Shown in pieces: positions 1-11,502 of a stretch of 64,000 nucleotides of DNA; position 1 is the stretch's first letter; every line of letters begins with the position of its first letter. The notes under the pieces were generated by a model, which had not been told where the DNA came from, did not search any database, and saw only the letters and a list, made by a program, of their open reading frames with translations. The position numbers and the translations under genes were made by a program. This DNA is from Bradyrhizobium sp. CIAT3101. GTDB lineage: Bacteria; Pseudomonadota; Alphaproteobacteria; Rhizobiales; Xanthobacteraceae. The DNA is taken from NCBI RefSeq assembly GCF_029714945.1, contig NZ_CP121634.1, forward strand, positions 1 through 64,000, in the 5' to 3' direction.

Positions 1-1413
1 ATGACGACATCGGAACAGGATCGCTGGTCACGCGTGAAGAGCCGGCTGCGCTCGAACGTCGGCGAAGACGTCTACACCAGCTGGTTTGCGCGCATGGATC
101 TCGAAGGCGTGCAGGAAGAGAGCGTACGTCTCTCGGTGCCGACCCGCTTCCTGAAGAGCTGGATCCAGGCCCATTATGCCGAGCGCGTGCTGTCGTGCTG
201 GCAGGCCGAGATGCCGGAGGTGCATCGCATCGATCTCACCGTTCGCTCCGCGGTGCGCCCCGTGGTGCAGCCGAAGGAAGCGCCCGCGCCGGTCGAAGCA
301 CGCCGCGCACCGGCACCCGAGCTGCGCTCGACCGCGACTGCGCCGGTCTCGGCCAATCATGATGCGCTCGGCGGCTCGCCGCTCGATCCGCGCCTGACCT
401 TTGCGAGCTTCGTCGTCGGCCGCTCCAACACGCTGGCGCATGCCGCCGCGCGTCAGGTCGCCGAAGGTCGCCGCGGCGATCCGGTGATGTTCAACCCGCT
501 CTACATCCATGCCGGCGTTGGGCTGGGCAAGACGCATCTCCTGCAGGCCGTGACCTGGGCCGGCAATTCCGGCAACGAGCGCAAGGTGCTGTATCTCACC
601 GCGGAAAAATTCATGTACGGCTTCGTCGCCGCGCTGAAGACGCAGACGGCGCTCGCCTTCAAGGAAGCGCTGCGCGGCATCGACGTGCTGGTGATCGACG
701 ACCTGCAGTTCCTGCAGGGCAAGTCGACGCAGGCCGAATTCTGTCACACGCTGAATGCGCTGATCGATGCCGGCCGTCAGGTCGTGATCGCGGCCGACCG
801 TCCGCCGTCCGATCTGGAAAGCCTGGATGACCGCGTCCGCTCGCGCCTGGCCGGCGGTCTCGTGGTCGAGATGGCCTCGCTCGGCGAAGAGCTGCGCCAC
901 GGCATTCTCAAGTCGCGCGTCGCAGCCGCCCGCGCCCATCATGCGACCTTCGACGTGCCGGAAGAGGTGCTGCACTATCTGGCGCGCACCATCACCCACA
1001 ACGGCCGCGACCTCGAAGGCGCGATCAACCGCCTGCTGGCGCACTCGAAGCTCAACAACCAGCCGGTGACGCTGGAGATGGCCGAGCGCGAGGTGCGCGA
1101 CCTGATCCGGCCGCAGGAGCCGAAGCGGATCAAGATCGAGGACATCCAGCGCGTGGTGGCACGGCAGTATAATGTCAGCCGCTCCGACCTCCTGTCGTCG
1201 CGCCGGACCGCCAATGTGGTGCGTCCGCGCCAGGTGGCGATGTACCTCGCCAAGACGCTGACCCTGCGCTCGCTGCCCGAGATCGGCCGGCGCTTCGGGG
1301 GCCGCGACCACACCACGGTGCTGCATGCCGTGCGCAAGATCGAGGCACTGGTTTCCAAGGACAATGCGCTGTCCGAGGAGGTCGAGTCGCTCAAGCGCCA
1401 GCTTCAGGAATAA
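1..1413 (+). CDS. dnaA: Chromosomal replication initiator protein DnaA
   Basis: DnaA binds DnaA boxes at the origin, oligomerises with ATP and opens the duplex for helicase loading. The 470-residue product has the normal family order: an N-terminal helicase-interaction domain (about 1-80), a Pro/Ala-rich linker (about 85-125), an AAA+ domain with Walker A AGVGLGKT (171-178) and Walker [10 protein letters not shown] (229-237), and a C-terminal DNA-binding domain with the signature [15 protein letters not shown]. The window starts exactly at this ATG, so no ribosome site or upstream origin sequence can be seen. dnaN and recF follow on the same strand. Long open frames on the opposite strand are composition shadows. 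Confidence 0.98.
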   Translation: MTTSEQDRWSRVKSRLRSNVGEDVYTSWFARMDLEGVQEESVRLSVPTRFLKSWIQAHYAERVLSCWQAEMPEVHRIDLTVRSAVRPVVQPKEAPAPVEARRAPAPELRSTATAPVSANHDALGGSPLDPRLTFASFVVGRSNTLAHAAARQVAEGRRGDPVMFNPLYIHAGVGLGKTHLLQAVTWAGNSGNERKVLYLTAEKFMYGFVAALKTQTALAFKEALRGIDVLVIDDLQFLQGKSTQAEFCHTLNALIDAGRQVVIAADRPPSDLESLDDRVRSRLAGGLVVEMASLGEELRHGILKSRVAAARAHHATFDVPEEVLHYLARTITHNGRDLEGAINRLLAHSKLNNQPVTLEMAEREVRDLIRPQEPKRIKIEDIQRVVARQYNVSRSDLLSSRRTANVVRPRQVAMYLAKTLTLRSLPEIGRRFGGRDHTTVLHAVRKIEALVSKDNALSEEVESLKRQLQE

Positions 1414-1440
1414 ACGCCTAGGCGATCTCCTGCCATTCTC

Positions 1441-1469
1441 CCGCCGCCCCGGCCCCGCCCGGGCGGCGG
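1441..1469 (+). terminator. GC hairpin downstream of dnaA
   Basis: CCGCCGCCC (1441-1449) and GGGCGGCGG (1461-1469) form a 9-bp perfect stem with an 11-base loop, 28 bases after the dnaA stop codon. No T tract follows (the next bases are tcgcgtttctg), so it is a poor intrinsic terminator. It could instead be a pause site or a messenger-stabilising hairpin between dnaA and dnaN. The rest of the 252-base gap (1414-1665) shows no gene and no convincing DnaA box. Confidence 0.35.
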
Positions 1470-1665
1470 TCGCGTTTCTGCGGGTAAATCGTGGGGAACT
1501 GGCTCCCGATCCCTTGAATCCCCCGTCCATCCGCGCCACCTTGCGCGACCCTGACGGCTTTGGTCATATCGGCTGGATGATCCGGCTTTCCGGGGTCTTC
1601 GGTGCCGCGGCGCACTTTCCTCCGCCCGGCTTTTTCCATCTTTTGGGGATCGGGCGAGTAGTGCA

Positions 1666-2784
1666 ATGAAGGTTACGGTCGAACGCGCGCAACTCCTGAA
1701 GTCGCTGGGCCATGTCCACCGCGTGGTCGAGCGCCGCAACACGATTCCGATCCTGGGCAACGTGCTGGTGCGCGCCGAGAACGCGAAATTGTCGCTCAAG
1801 GCGACCGACCTCGACCTCGAGGTGACCGAGACGCTGCCGGCGGAAACCGCCACGGCCGGCTCCACCACCGTGCCGGCGCACATGTTCTACGACATCGTGC
1901 GCAAGCTGCCGGACGGATCGCAGATCGTGCTGGAAGCCGACGGCGACCGCGCCGTGCTGGCGATCCGCGCCGGCCGTTCGCGCTTCACGCTGCAGACCCT
2001 GCCCGAGAACGATTTCCCGGATCTCGCCGCCGGCGATTTGTCGCATTCGTTCTCGCTCGCCGCCAAGGACGTCAAGCGGCTGATCGACCGCACCCAGTTC
2101 GCGATCTCGACCGAAGAGACCCGCTACTACCTCAACGGCATCTATCTGCATGCGGCCGGGACGGCGAAGGCCGCGACGCTGCGCGGCGTCGCCACCGACG
2201 GCCACCGCCTCGCCCAGCTCGACCTGGTCCAGCCCAAGGGCGCCGAGGGCATGCCCGGCGTGATCGTGCCGCGCAAGACCGTCGGCGAGGTGCAGCGCCT
2301 GATCGAGGACAACGAGGCCGAGGTCACGATCGAGCTGTCGCAGGCCAAGATCCGCTTCACCCTCGGCAATGTGGTGCTCACCTCGAAACTGATCGACGGC
2401 ACCTTCCCCGATTACGGCCGCGTCATTCCGCAAGGCAACGACAAGGAGCTCGTCGTCGACAAGAAGGATTTTGAGAACGCGGTCGACCGCGTCTCGACGA
2501 TTTCGAGCGAACGCGGCCGCGCGGTAAAACTGTCGCTGTCGCCGGGCAAGCTGGTGCTGTCGGTGACCAATCCGGATTCCGGCAGCGCCACCGAAGAGAT
2601 CGAGGTCGAGTACGCCTCCGACGCGCTCGATATCGGCTTCAACTCCCGCTACCTGCTCGACATCGCCGCCCAGATCGAAGGCGACGTCGCGACGTTGAAG
2701 CTCGCCGACCCCGGCTCGCCGACCCTGGTGCAGGACAAGGACGACAAGAGCGCGCTCTACGTGCTGATGCCGATGCGGGTGTGA
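1666..2784 (+). CDS. dnaN: DNA polymerase III beta subunit (sliding clamp)
   Basis: The beta clamp is a ring dimer that tethers Pol III and many repair proteins to DNA. The 372-residue product has the usual family length and three-domain composition. It begins MKVTVERAQLLKSLGHV, has the typical RNTIPILGNVL segment near residue 25, and ends in the characteristic YVLMPMRV tail, where clamp subunits finish with an M-P-M/V-R motif. It lies 252 bases after dnaA and 76 bases before recF, the standard bacterial order. The ATG at 1666 gives the expected N-terminus and there is no better upstream start. Confidence 0.98.
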   Translation: MKVTVERAQLLKSLGHVHRVVERRNTIPILGNVLVRAENAKLSLKATDLDLEVTETLPAETATAGSTTVPAHMFYDIVRKLPDGSQIVLEADGDRAVLAIRAGRSRFTLQTLPENDFPDLAAGDLSHSFSLAAKDVKRLIDRTQFAISTEETRYYLNGIYLHAAGTAKAATLRGVATDGHRLAQLDLVQPKGAEGMPGVIVPRKTVGEVQRLIEDNEAEVTIELSQAKIRFTLGNVVLTSKLIDGTFPDYGRVIPQGNDKELVVDKKDFENAVDRVSTISSERGRAVKLSLSPGKLVLSVTNPDSGSATEEIEVEYASDALDIGFNSRYLLDIAAQIEGDVATLKLADPGSPTLVQDKDDKSALYVLMPMRV

Positions 2785-2825
2785 GGGGCTACCGGCGTCC
2801 CTCCGCATCGACTACATCCGTCCTT

Positions 2826-2845
2826 GCCGGGCGCAGAGGCCCGGC
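2826..2845. repeat. Short GCCGGGC/GCCCGGC palindrome
   Basis: GCCGGGC (2826-2832) and GCCCGGC (2839-2845) form a 7-bp inverted repeat between dnaN and recF, followed by gatgacaaagac. Short palindromes of this kind are common as scattered intergenic elements in high-G+C rhizobial genomes. It could act as a weak RNA hairpin between two cotranscribed genes. This is seen directly; any role is inference. Confidence 0.4.
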
Positions 2846-2860
2846 GATGACAAAGACAGC

Positions 2861-3997
2861 ATGACCCCCTCCCGCATTCACCGCCTGACGCTGACGCATT
2901 TTCGGAACTATCGGGCGGCGGGGCTCGAGACGGCGGCTGACATGGTGGCGCTGGTCGGGCCGAACGGGGCGGGCAAGACCAATTGCATCGAGGCGATCTC
3001 GTTCCTGTCGCCCGGACGCGGCTTGCGGCGCGCCACGCTGGAGGACGTCGCCGACAACCAGGGCGACGGCTCCTGGGCCGTGTCCGCGCAGGTCGAGGGC
3101 GCTTTGGGCTTGGCCACGCTCGGCACCGGCATCGAGCCGCCGCGCGCGGACGCCACCGTCAACCGCCGCTGCCGCATCGACCGCGAGCCGGTGACTTCCG
3201 CGGCCGCCTTCGGCGATCACATCCGCATGGTGTGGCTGACGCCGGCGATGGACGGGCTGTTCATGGGCGCGGCTTCCGAGCGGCGGCGCTTCTTCGATCG
3301 CCTGGTGCTCGCGATCGACAGCGAGCATTCCAGCCGCATCAACGCGCTCGAACGTTCGCTGCGCTCGCGCAACCGCCTGCTCGAGACGCGCAATTACGAC
3401 GACCATTGGTGCGACGCGATCGAGCGCGAGACCGCCGAGCTCGCGGTCGCCGTCGCCGCCACGCGCGGCCAGACCGCGGCGCGCCTCACCGGCATGCTCA
3501 ACACACGCGCGCAGCAGTCCGCATTTCCCTCGGCGCAGATCGCGCTCGACGGCTGGATGGAGAACGCGCTGCTGACCGAGACCGCGACCTCGGTCGAGGA
3601 TCGCTACCGCCAGATCCTGCGTGACAACCGCCCGCGCGATGCCATTGCCGGCCGCACCACTGACGGGCCTCATCTCACCGATCTGCAGGTGGTCTATGCG
3701 CCGAAGAGCATGCCCGCGCGCGATGCCTCGACCGGCGAGCAGAAGGCGCTCCTGATCGGTCTCGTGCTGGCGCATGCGACGCTGGTCGCCGAGATGACCG
3801 GCATCGTGCCGCTGCTGCTGCTCGACGAGGTGGTCGCGCATCTCGATCCGAACAGGCGCGCTGCGCTGTTCGACGAGCTGCGCAAGCTCGGCGCGCAGGT
3901 GTGGCTGACCGGCGCGGACCCGGCCGCGTTTGCCGAGATCGGCGCGGGCGGCGAAGTCTTTGACGTCGAGAGCGGACGCGTTTCCGCCCGGCGATAG
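2861..3997 (+). CDS. recF: DNA replication and repair protein RecF
   Basis: RecF is an SMC-like ATPase that, with RecO and RecR, loads RecA at single-strand gaps. The 378-residue protein has Walker A GPNGAGKT (33-40), an ABC-type signature region containing STGEQKA near residue 290, and a Walker B segment LLLLDEVVAHLD near residue 315. Length and motif order match the family. The ATG at 2861 is followed directly by the usual hydrophobic first strand ending LTHFRNYR. It sits in the dnaA-dnaN-recF array, and gyrB follows only after a three-gene insertion of unknown proteins. Confidence 0.97.
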   Translation: MTPSRIHRLTLTHFRNYRAAGLETAADMVALVGPNGAGKTNCIEAISFLSPGRGLRRATLEDVADNQGDGSWAVSAQVEGALGLATLGTGIEPPRADATVNRRCRIDREPVTSAAAFGDHIRMVWLTPAMDGLFMGAASERRRFFDRLVLAIDSEHSSRINALERSLRSRNRLLETRNYDDHWCDAIERETAELAVAVAATRGQTAARLTGMLNTRAQQSAFPSAQIALDGWMENALLTETATSVEDRYRQILRDNRPRDAIAGRTTDGPHLTDLQVVYAPKSMPARDASTGEQKALLIGLVLAHATLVAEMTGIVPLLLLDEVVAHLDPNRRAALFDELRKLGAQVWLTGADPAAFAEIGAGGEVFDVESGRVSARR

Positions 3998-4020
3998 AGC
4001 CGTCGTTGAACCCGGTCATT

Positions 4021-4067
4021 TCCCGTCGCGACTAGCTCCCTGAGGCCGCGCCGACGGTGTCGCAGCC
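4021..4067 (+). repeat. Duplicated leader, copy 1
   Basis: This block lies just upstream of the first member of the three-gene paralogous family and matches 4881-4927 almost base for base. Both copies begin tcccg, share gcgactag and then tgaggccgcg, and end cgacggtgtcgcagcc, exactly 860 bases apart. It shows that the tandem duplication carried upstream sequence with it. It may hold a promoter or leader element, but no clear -35/-10 pair is visible. Confidence 0.75.
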
Positions 4068-4115
4068 GTTGCAATCGCGGCGATCTCACAGCGCGCGATG
4101 TCCTGAGGAGTGACC

Positions 4116-4859
4116 ATGCGGACGGTAAGGCTCGGAGCGAAAGCTCCGGCACGATGGCGAGCGTTTGGGTGCGGCCTCGCCCTCCTCGCAGGCTGCATGC
4201 TCGCGGCCACTGCCGGCGTCTGGATGCCGCATCTCGCGACGCTGGTCTCGCCTGCGCTGACACCGGATCCGGAGGCGACCCTGCCCGCGCCAACCCGGTA
4301 CAGCTTCAGAGGGATCCACACCACCATCATCCGTGGCGTTGAAGCGCCGCTCCGCACCACGCTGGAGGCCACCATTCCCGCGGAGCTCAGCGACGTCCTC
4401 GCCTTCTATCGCACCGAGCTCGGAAAGCGCGGCTGGCAGGAGACGCCGGATGGTCGCGTGGTCGCCGCCGACCATGCCCGTGTCGCCTTCGTCTCCCCGC
4501 TGGGGCCGGGAATGCTCGAGCTCGGCCGCAGGAACAGCAGCACCATCGTCAATCTCGTCCAGCGCAACCGCGATGTCGCGATCCAGGGCAACGTCCTGCC
4601 CGAGCCCGGCCAGGCGATGCTGGTGTTCTCCAATATCAGCGAGACCGACGCCGCGCTCACGATCAACGATCGGACCATCAAGCGCGCCGCCGGCACCCGC
4701 GCCGTGTCGCTGGATCTGCCGCCCGGCAAATATTCCTACGAGCTGAGCGTGCCGGGCCATCCGGCCACCACCCATGTCCTTGAGTTCGCCGCCGGCGATA
4801 CCTGGGAGCTCACGGTCGGGCGCGATGGCGAGGCCTGGTCGCCGCTCCTGCTGTATTGA
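4116..4859 (+). CDS. Putative lipoprotein, FYRxEL-GW family, paralog 1
   Basis: Function unknown. The 247-residue product has a basic N-terminus, a hydrophobic stretch and a lipobox LLAGC with Cys27, so export and lipid attachment are likely. One copy of a module marked AFYRTELGKRGW lies at about 96-107, followed by a segment containing LPPGKYSYEL, a glycine-histidine (PGH) and AAGDTWEL, resembling a small beta-rich C-terminal domain. The ATG at 4116 is preceded by a good ribosome site (tgaggag, 5-base gap); a GTG six bases upstream is less well placed. The two genes downstream are paralogs. The chemistry, if any, is unknown; no catalytic motif is recognisable. Confidence 0.8.
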   Translation: MRTVRLGAKAPARWRAFGCGLALLAGCMLAATAGVWMPHLATLVSPALTPDPEATLPAPTRYSFRGIHTTIIRGVEAPLRTTLEATIPAELSDVLAFYRTELGKRGWQETPDGRVVAADHARVAFVSPLGPGMLELGRRNSSTIVNLVQRNRDVAIQGNVLPEPGQAMLVFSNISETDAALTINDRTIKRAAGTRAVSLDLPPGKYSYELSVPGHPATTHVLEFAAGDTWELTVGRDGEAWSPLLLY

Positions 4860-4880
4860 GCCGATTTGAACCTCACGGGT

Positions 4881-4927
4881 TCCCGCCGCGACTAGTCGTC
4901 TGAGGCCGCGTCGACGGTGTCGCAGCC
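4881..4927 (+). repeat. Duplicated leader, copy 2
   Basis: Near-identical to 4021-4067 and placed in the equivalent position upstream of the second paralog. Sequence divergence sets in after cgcagcc, before each gene's own ribosome site. No similar block is visible before the third paralog, which starts only 34 bases after its neighbour. Confidence 0.75.
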
Positions 4928-4977
4928 TGCAATTGCGCGATGGATCAAGGCCCGCGCAAAACCCAGGAGTTTTCACG

Positions 4978-7158
4978 ATGTCGACGATCAAGCGCGGGGC
5001 GCAGGTCCCGGCACGCTGGCGGCTGCTTGCCTGCGGCCTTCTGCTGATGGCGAGCGCTTCGCTGCCCGCGCGCGCCGATGATGGTTACGTCGACGTTCAC
5101 ACCCTGCCGCAACTCGAGGGCGCGGTCGAAGATCCATCGCTCAAAAATCGCGACCGCGTCGAATATCGCATGCCGACCCCGGAAACCGTGACCGCGCCGG
5201 CCGTGAAGAAACTCCTCAGCGCGGACGGCTGGGTGCCCTATGTGCGACCGCTGGAGGAGAAGAGCGACACGCTGAATTTCAAGAAGGGCCGGCAAGGCCT
5301 GTCCGTCCATTTCACGCAGGCTCTCGGCCGGCCCGACCAGTCCGTGGTGTACTACACGCCCGACCGGATCTATGGAAACGTGCCGTTCCCCGACGGCGCG
5401 CTCGGCATCGTGTTCGATGGCACCAGGCCCTATCTCGGCTGCATCGCGCCGACCGTGCTCGAGGCGACGCTGGATTTCTACACCAGAGAGATGGCCGCAA
5501 TCGGCTGGCGCAAACTCACGCCGGAAACGGCCGCGCGCTGGACCAATGCCGGCCTCGACGATGCCGTTCCGAACGGCGTGCGCGTCTACTACGAGCATCC
5601 CGATAGCGAAGTGACCGGCTTCTACAAGCAGAAGCCCGTGATGCTGACGATGACACGCCGCGACGACGGCAAGACCAATGTCGAGATCCGGACGGCCGTC
5701 TTCGCCCTGCCCGCCGAGCTCAAGCTCGACGGCGATTCCGCAGGCTTTCCGCGACCGGACTCGACCAAGACGTCCATGGGCAAGGGCAACGCCACCACCG
5801 CCAAGCGCGAAATGTCGGCCGCCGTGATGGCTAATCTGCCTGCCGTGCTCGCCTTCTACCATCGCGAGCTCGCCGCACGCGGCTGGCGCGAGGATGGCAA
5901 CGCGCCGCTCGCCCCCGGCGACGAGGTTGCGATCAAGGTTTCCACGGCGGAGGAGACCGGCGTGCTGCGGCTCGGCCGCAAATATGATTTCACCATGGTC
6001 AGCCTGGCCACGCAGCTGACGGACACGGCGATCGCGGCACGGATCAAGGCCAAGAAGGATGCCGACGACAAGTTCATGAAGGACGCCGAGGCGATGGCAA
6101 AGCAGGTCATCGCCGCCGACGAAGCCCGTCGCAAGGTGCAGGCCGCCGCGCTCTCCGATGCGCCGCTGCAGGCGCTCGCCGACAGCAAGACGCCGGTGCC
6201 GCTGCCCGAGAACGCGCAGGAGGTGACGTTCAACGGCGACGACGGCCGGCTCGAATTCAATGCCGCCTCCAGCGTCAAGGCGCTGACGGCTTTCTACCGG
6301 GCCTCGCTGAAGCCCGCAGGCTGGAAGGAGCAGCCCTCGGTGATCAATCAGCCGAACATGGCGGTGATGGAGTTTTCGAAGGGCGGCAAGTCGATCTCGA
6401 TGACCGTGATGCAGATGGGTCCGAAGGTGAATGTCAGTGCCGACGGCTCGGGCCTCAAGATGGCTGCGGCCAATCCGGCGTCCAAAGCCAGGCCGGCGGG
6501 CAACGATCCTGCCGTCGCCCAGGCCAAAGCGTCCGCCCCGCTGGAAGCTGATCCGGACTCTGCGCTGCCCGTGCCGAAGCAGCGCACATCGACCTCACTT
6601 GGCACGGCGAAACTGCCTGGAGTTGAGGCGCCGTTCCGCCGGGAGCTCGAGGCCAGCGTACCTGCCGCACTCGGCGACGTGCTGGCGTTCTATCGCAGCG
6701 AGCTGACCAAGCTCGGCTGGCAGGAGAAGCCGGACGGCGCGGCCGTCGGCGCCGATCGCGTCCAGCTCGCCTTCACGTCCGCTCAGGGACCGGCCGTGTT
6801 AAAGCTCGGCCGCGCCAATGGCGAGACATCGGTCAATCTGGTGCAGAAGAACCCGGATGCCGCGACAAAGGCGGACATCATGCCCAAGCCCGGCCAGGCC
6901 AAGCTGCTGTTCGGCAACATGGGCGCCCAGGACGCGCAGCTCACGATCAACAAGCAGACCATCAAGGTTGCGGCCGGCGCCGGTGGCCCTCAATCGCCGA
7001 AGGGGCCGATGCTCGATCTGCCGCCGGGCAAATACCAGTACTCGCTGAAAATGGCAGGTCACCCGGCCCGCAACGACACCCTGGACATCGCCGCGGGCGA
7101 TGCCTGGGGCCTGATGGTGGGGCCGACCGGCGAAGTCCTGCCGTTGCAGATGTATTGA
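4978..7158 (+). CDS. Secreted multi-module protein, FYRxEL-GW family, paralog 2
   Basis: Function unknown. The 726-residue product starts with the same N-terminal pattern as its neighbours (RGAQVPARW) but has a standard signal peptide ending ARA before DDGY, with no lipobox Cys, so it is probably periplasmic. Four copies of the module core are visible: DFYTREMAAIGW (166-177), AFYHRELAARGW (292-303), AFYRASLKPAGW (438-449) and AFYRSELTKLGW (570-581). A charged Ala/Lys-rich stretch (about 350-395) separates modules 2 and 3. The last module and tail (545-726) match the two flanking single-module lipoproteins. The ATG at 4978 follows caggag; an upstream in-frame start at 4933 would precede the signal peptide and is less likely. 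Confidence 0.82.
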   Translation: MSTIKRGAQVPARWRLLACGLLLMASASLPARADDGYVDVHTLPQLEGAVEDPSLKNRDRVEYRMPTPETVTAPAVKKLLSADGWVPYVRPLEEKSDTLNFKKGRQGLSVHFTQALGRPDQSVVYYTPDRIYGNVPFPDGALGIVFDGTRPYLGCIAPTVLEATLDFYTREMAAIGWRKLTPETAARWTNAGLDDAVPNGVRVYYEHPDSEVTGFYKQKPVMLTMTRRDDGKTNVEIRTAVFALPAELKLDGDSAGFPRPDSTKTSMGKGNATTAKREMSAAVMANLPAVLAFYHRELAARGWREDGNAPLAPGDEVAIKVSTAEETGVLRLGRKYDFTMVSLATQLTDTAIAARIKAKKDADDKFMKDAEAMAKQVIAADEARRKVQAAALSDAPLQALADSKTPVPLPENAQEVTFNGDDGRLEFNAASSVKALTAFYRASLKPAGWKEQPSVINQPNMAVMEFSKGGKSISMTVMQMGPKVNVSADGSGLKMAAANPASKARPAGNDPAVAQAKASAPLEADPDSALPVPKQRTSTSLGTAKLPGVEAPFRRELEASVPAALGDVLAFYRSELTKLGWQEKPDGAAVGADRVQLAFTSAQGPAVLKLGRANGETSVNLVQKNPDAATKADIMPKPGQAKLLFGNMGAQDAQLTINKQTIKVAAGAGGPQSPKGPMLDLPPGKYQYSLKMAGHPARNDTLDIAAGDAWGLMVGPTGEVLPLQMY

Positions 7159-7192
7159 TCCGATCGCCCAACCCTTGATGCGGAGAGCAAGC

Positions 7193-7888
7193 ATGACGAC
7201 GGTCAGGCGCGGGACGAAGGTCCCGGCACGGTGGTGGCTGCTGGTGTGCGGCCTCACGCTTCTTGCAGGCTGTTCGCAGGAGCCGCTGACCGCAGCGGAT
7301 TCCCACGCCGACATGCCCGTGCCGACGCGAGCCAGCCACTCGAGCTTCAGCACCTCGCACGCGTCCGGCATCGAAGTCCCGTTCCGGGTCGAGCTCGAAG
7401 CCCAGGTGCCCGCAGAGCTCAACGACGTCTTGGCCTTCTACCGTGCGGAACTCGGAAAGCGCGGCTGGCAGGAAAAGGCGGAGGGCGCGACGGTCGCCGC
7501 CGATCGCGCGCGGCTCGTGTTCGCTTCCCCGAAGGGACCGGGCACGCTGACGCTCGACCGTGCCAAGGGCGAGACCACGATCGACCTGGTCCAGCGAAAC
7601 ACGGAGGTCGCGGCCAAGGCCAACTTCCTGCCCGCATCAGGACGGGCGCGGCTGATCTTCGGCTATCTTGTACCTGATGTGGCCTCGCTCGCGATCAACG
7701 ATCAGGTCATCGAGATCGCGGGCGGCGTCAACCATCCACAAATGCTCGATCTGCCGCCCGGCACGTATGCCTACACGCTGCTCGTCTCGGGCCGTCGGGT
7801 CCGCACCGATAGCATCACCGTGGCCGCCGGCGAGACCTGGGGCCTCAGCTTGGAGGACGGCGACAGGAAGTCGGACCGGATTTACTGA
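7193..7888 (+). CDS. Putative lipoprotein, FYRxEL-GW family, paralog 3
   Basis: Function unknown. The 231-residue product begins MTTVRRGTKVPARWWLL and has a textbook lipobox LLAGC with Cys27 followed by Ser, which suggests sorting to the outer membrane. One module core AFYRAELGKRGW lies at about 81-92. The C-terminal segment (LPPGTYAYTL, AAGETWGL) corresponds to that of the two upstream genes. The ATG at 7193 is preceded by cggagag, 34 bases after the previous stop codon, so it is probably cotranscribed with paralog 2. Export is a firm prediction; the biological role is open. Confidence 0.82.
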   Translation: MTTVRRGTKVPARWWLLVCGLTLLAGCSQEPLTAADSHADMPVPTRASHSSFSTSHASGIEVPFRVELEAQVPAELNDVLAFYRAELGKRGWQEKAEGATVAADRARLVFASPKGPGTLTLDRAKGETTIDLVQRNTEVAAKANFLPASGRARLIFGYLVPDVASLAINDQVIEIAGGVNHPQMLDLPPGTYAYTLLVSGRRVRTDSITVAAGETWGLSLEDGDRKSDRIY

Positions 7889-10609
<2,721 letters not shown>

Positions 10610-10655
10610 GGACCCTACGCGTTTAGCGCTCGGTGCGAGCCCCGGGCGCAGAGCA

Positions 10656-10809
10656 CCTCTCCCGGAGGGAGAGGTCGGAGCGCATCGACAGATGCGATCC
10701 GGGTGAGGGGTTCTAGTCTCGCTGGGTGCCGCGGCCCCCTCACCCGGATTGCTCAGGCGCGCAACGGCGCGCCAAAGCAATCCGACCTCTCCCCGCTGGG
10801 GAGAGGTGC
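10656..10809. repeat. Intergenic palindromic element, type D
   Basis: Between gyrB and the next gene lie two hairpins of the same style. The first is ACCTCTCCC with GGGAGAGGT near 10656-10675. The second is ACCTCTCCCC with GGGGAGAGGT near 10789-10808. CCGGGTGAGGGG and CCCCTCACCCGG in the middle are inverted relative to each other. The whole 150-base block is an inverted repeat typical of dispersed rhizobial intergenic elements. A minimal copy is present at 62950-62974. No gene lies in 10610-10899. Confidence 0.7.
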
Positions 10810-10899
10810 ACCGAGACCGAGCCCCTGAACCTCACCACCCGCGATCGCGACGAAATGGCGTGAACCCATCGGCCAATTCCGGCCGGGAAACGCGATGCC

Positions 10900-11364
10900 A
10901 TGAGTGCGCCTGCATCGAAGTCAGCTATTCCCTCCCGCCGGCTTGGCGTGATCGGGAGCCTCGTCGGCATGCTGGCCTTCATTGCGGCCGTGCTGCCGCA
11001 CTGGGTCGTGCCGATGGTGTATCCGCCGCCACCGGCTGATCAGGTCATCGTCGACACCGGTCATCGCATCAAGGACCGCATCGTCGCGCGCGTGAAGGGC
11101 GTGGAGTATCAGGCGCCCAAGGTCGAAAAATCGGCTGGGCGGAGCTGGAGCGAAATTGCATCGGTCGCCGCAATCTCGCTCGGCCTGCTCGCCATCCTGT
11201 TCTCGGTCCTGTCGCTGATCTTCCGGGAAGAGCGCCTCCTGGCCGCCGTCGCCGCCACGCTCGGCACCGGTGCCATTGCGATTGAAATCTCCTTCGTCAT
11301 GATCGGCGCACTGATCCTGATCGCGATCCTCTATGTGGTGGGAAATATCATCGGACTGTTTTGA
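10900..11364 (+). CDS. Small integral membrane protein, unknown function
   Basis: The 154-residue product is not recognised. A hydrophobic segment at about 15-40 is followed by a 60-residue soluble loop rich in charged residues, then further membrane segments at about 85-107 and 115-152 (probably two closely spaced helices), giving three or four helices. There is no catalytic or transporter motif. The ATG at 10900 opens a frame with normal high-G+C codon use. It stands alone between gyrB and the murA-like gene on the same strand, with palindromic repeats upstream. Confidence 0.65.
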   Translation: MSAPASKSAIPSRRLGVIGSLVGMLAFIAAVLPHWVVPMVYPPPPADQVIVDTGHRIKDRIVARVKGVEYQAPKVEKSAGRSWSEIASVAAISLGLLAILFSVLSLIFREERLLAAVAATLGTGAIAIEISFVMIGALILIAILYVVGNIIGLF

Positions 11365-11502
11365 CGGGCACCTTTGGCAGCCTCCCTGGGACTGACGGAC
11401 GAGCGCCGAACCACGCCCGGCACATTTGCTACCGCGCTCAATTCCCTATAGTTTCCGCCTCCAAAGCAGCCCGCCCCAACCCAACAGGACGGAGAGATCC
11501 AA

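Noticed and set aside
28..1539. Long open frame opposite dnaA (503 residues)
   Set aside because: It is the mirror frame of a certain gene, has His/Arg/Leu-rich composition typical of shadows in high-G+C coding DNA, and lacks any domain.
1414..1665. Replication origin next to dnaA
   Set aside because: Checked for DnaA boxes (TTATCCACA-like) and A+T-rich unwinding repeats; none is convincing. In many alphaproteobacteria the origin is away from dnaA, and sequence upstream of base 1 is not available.
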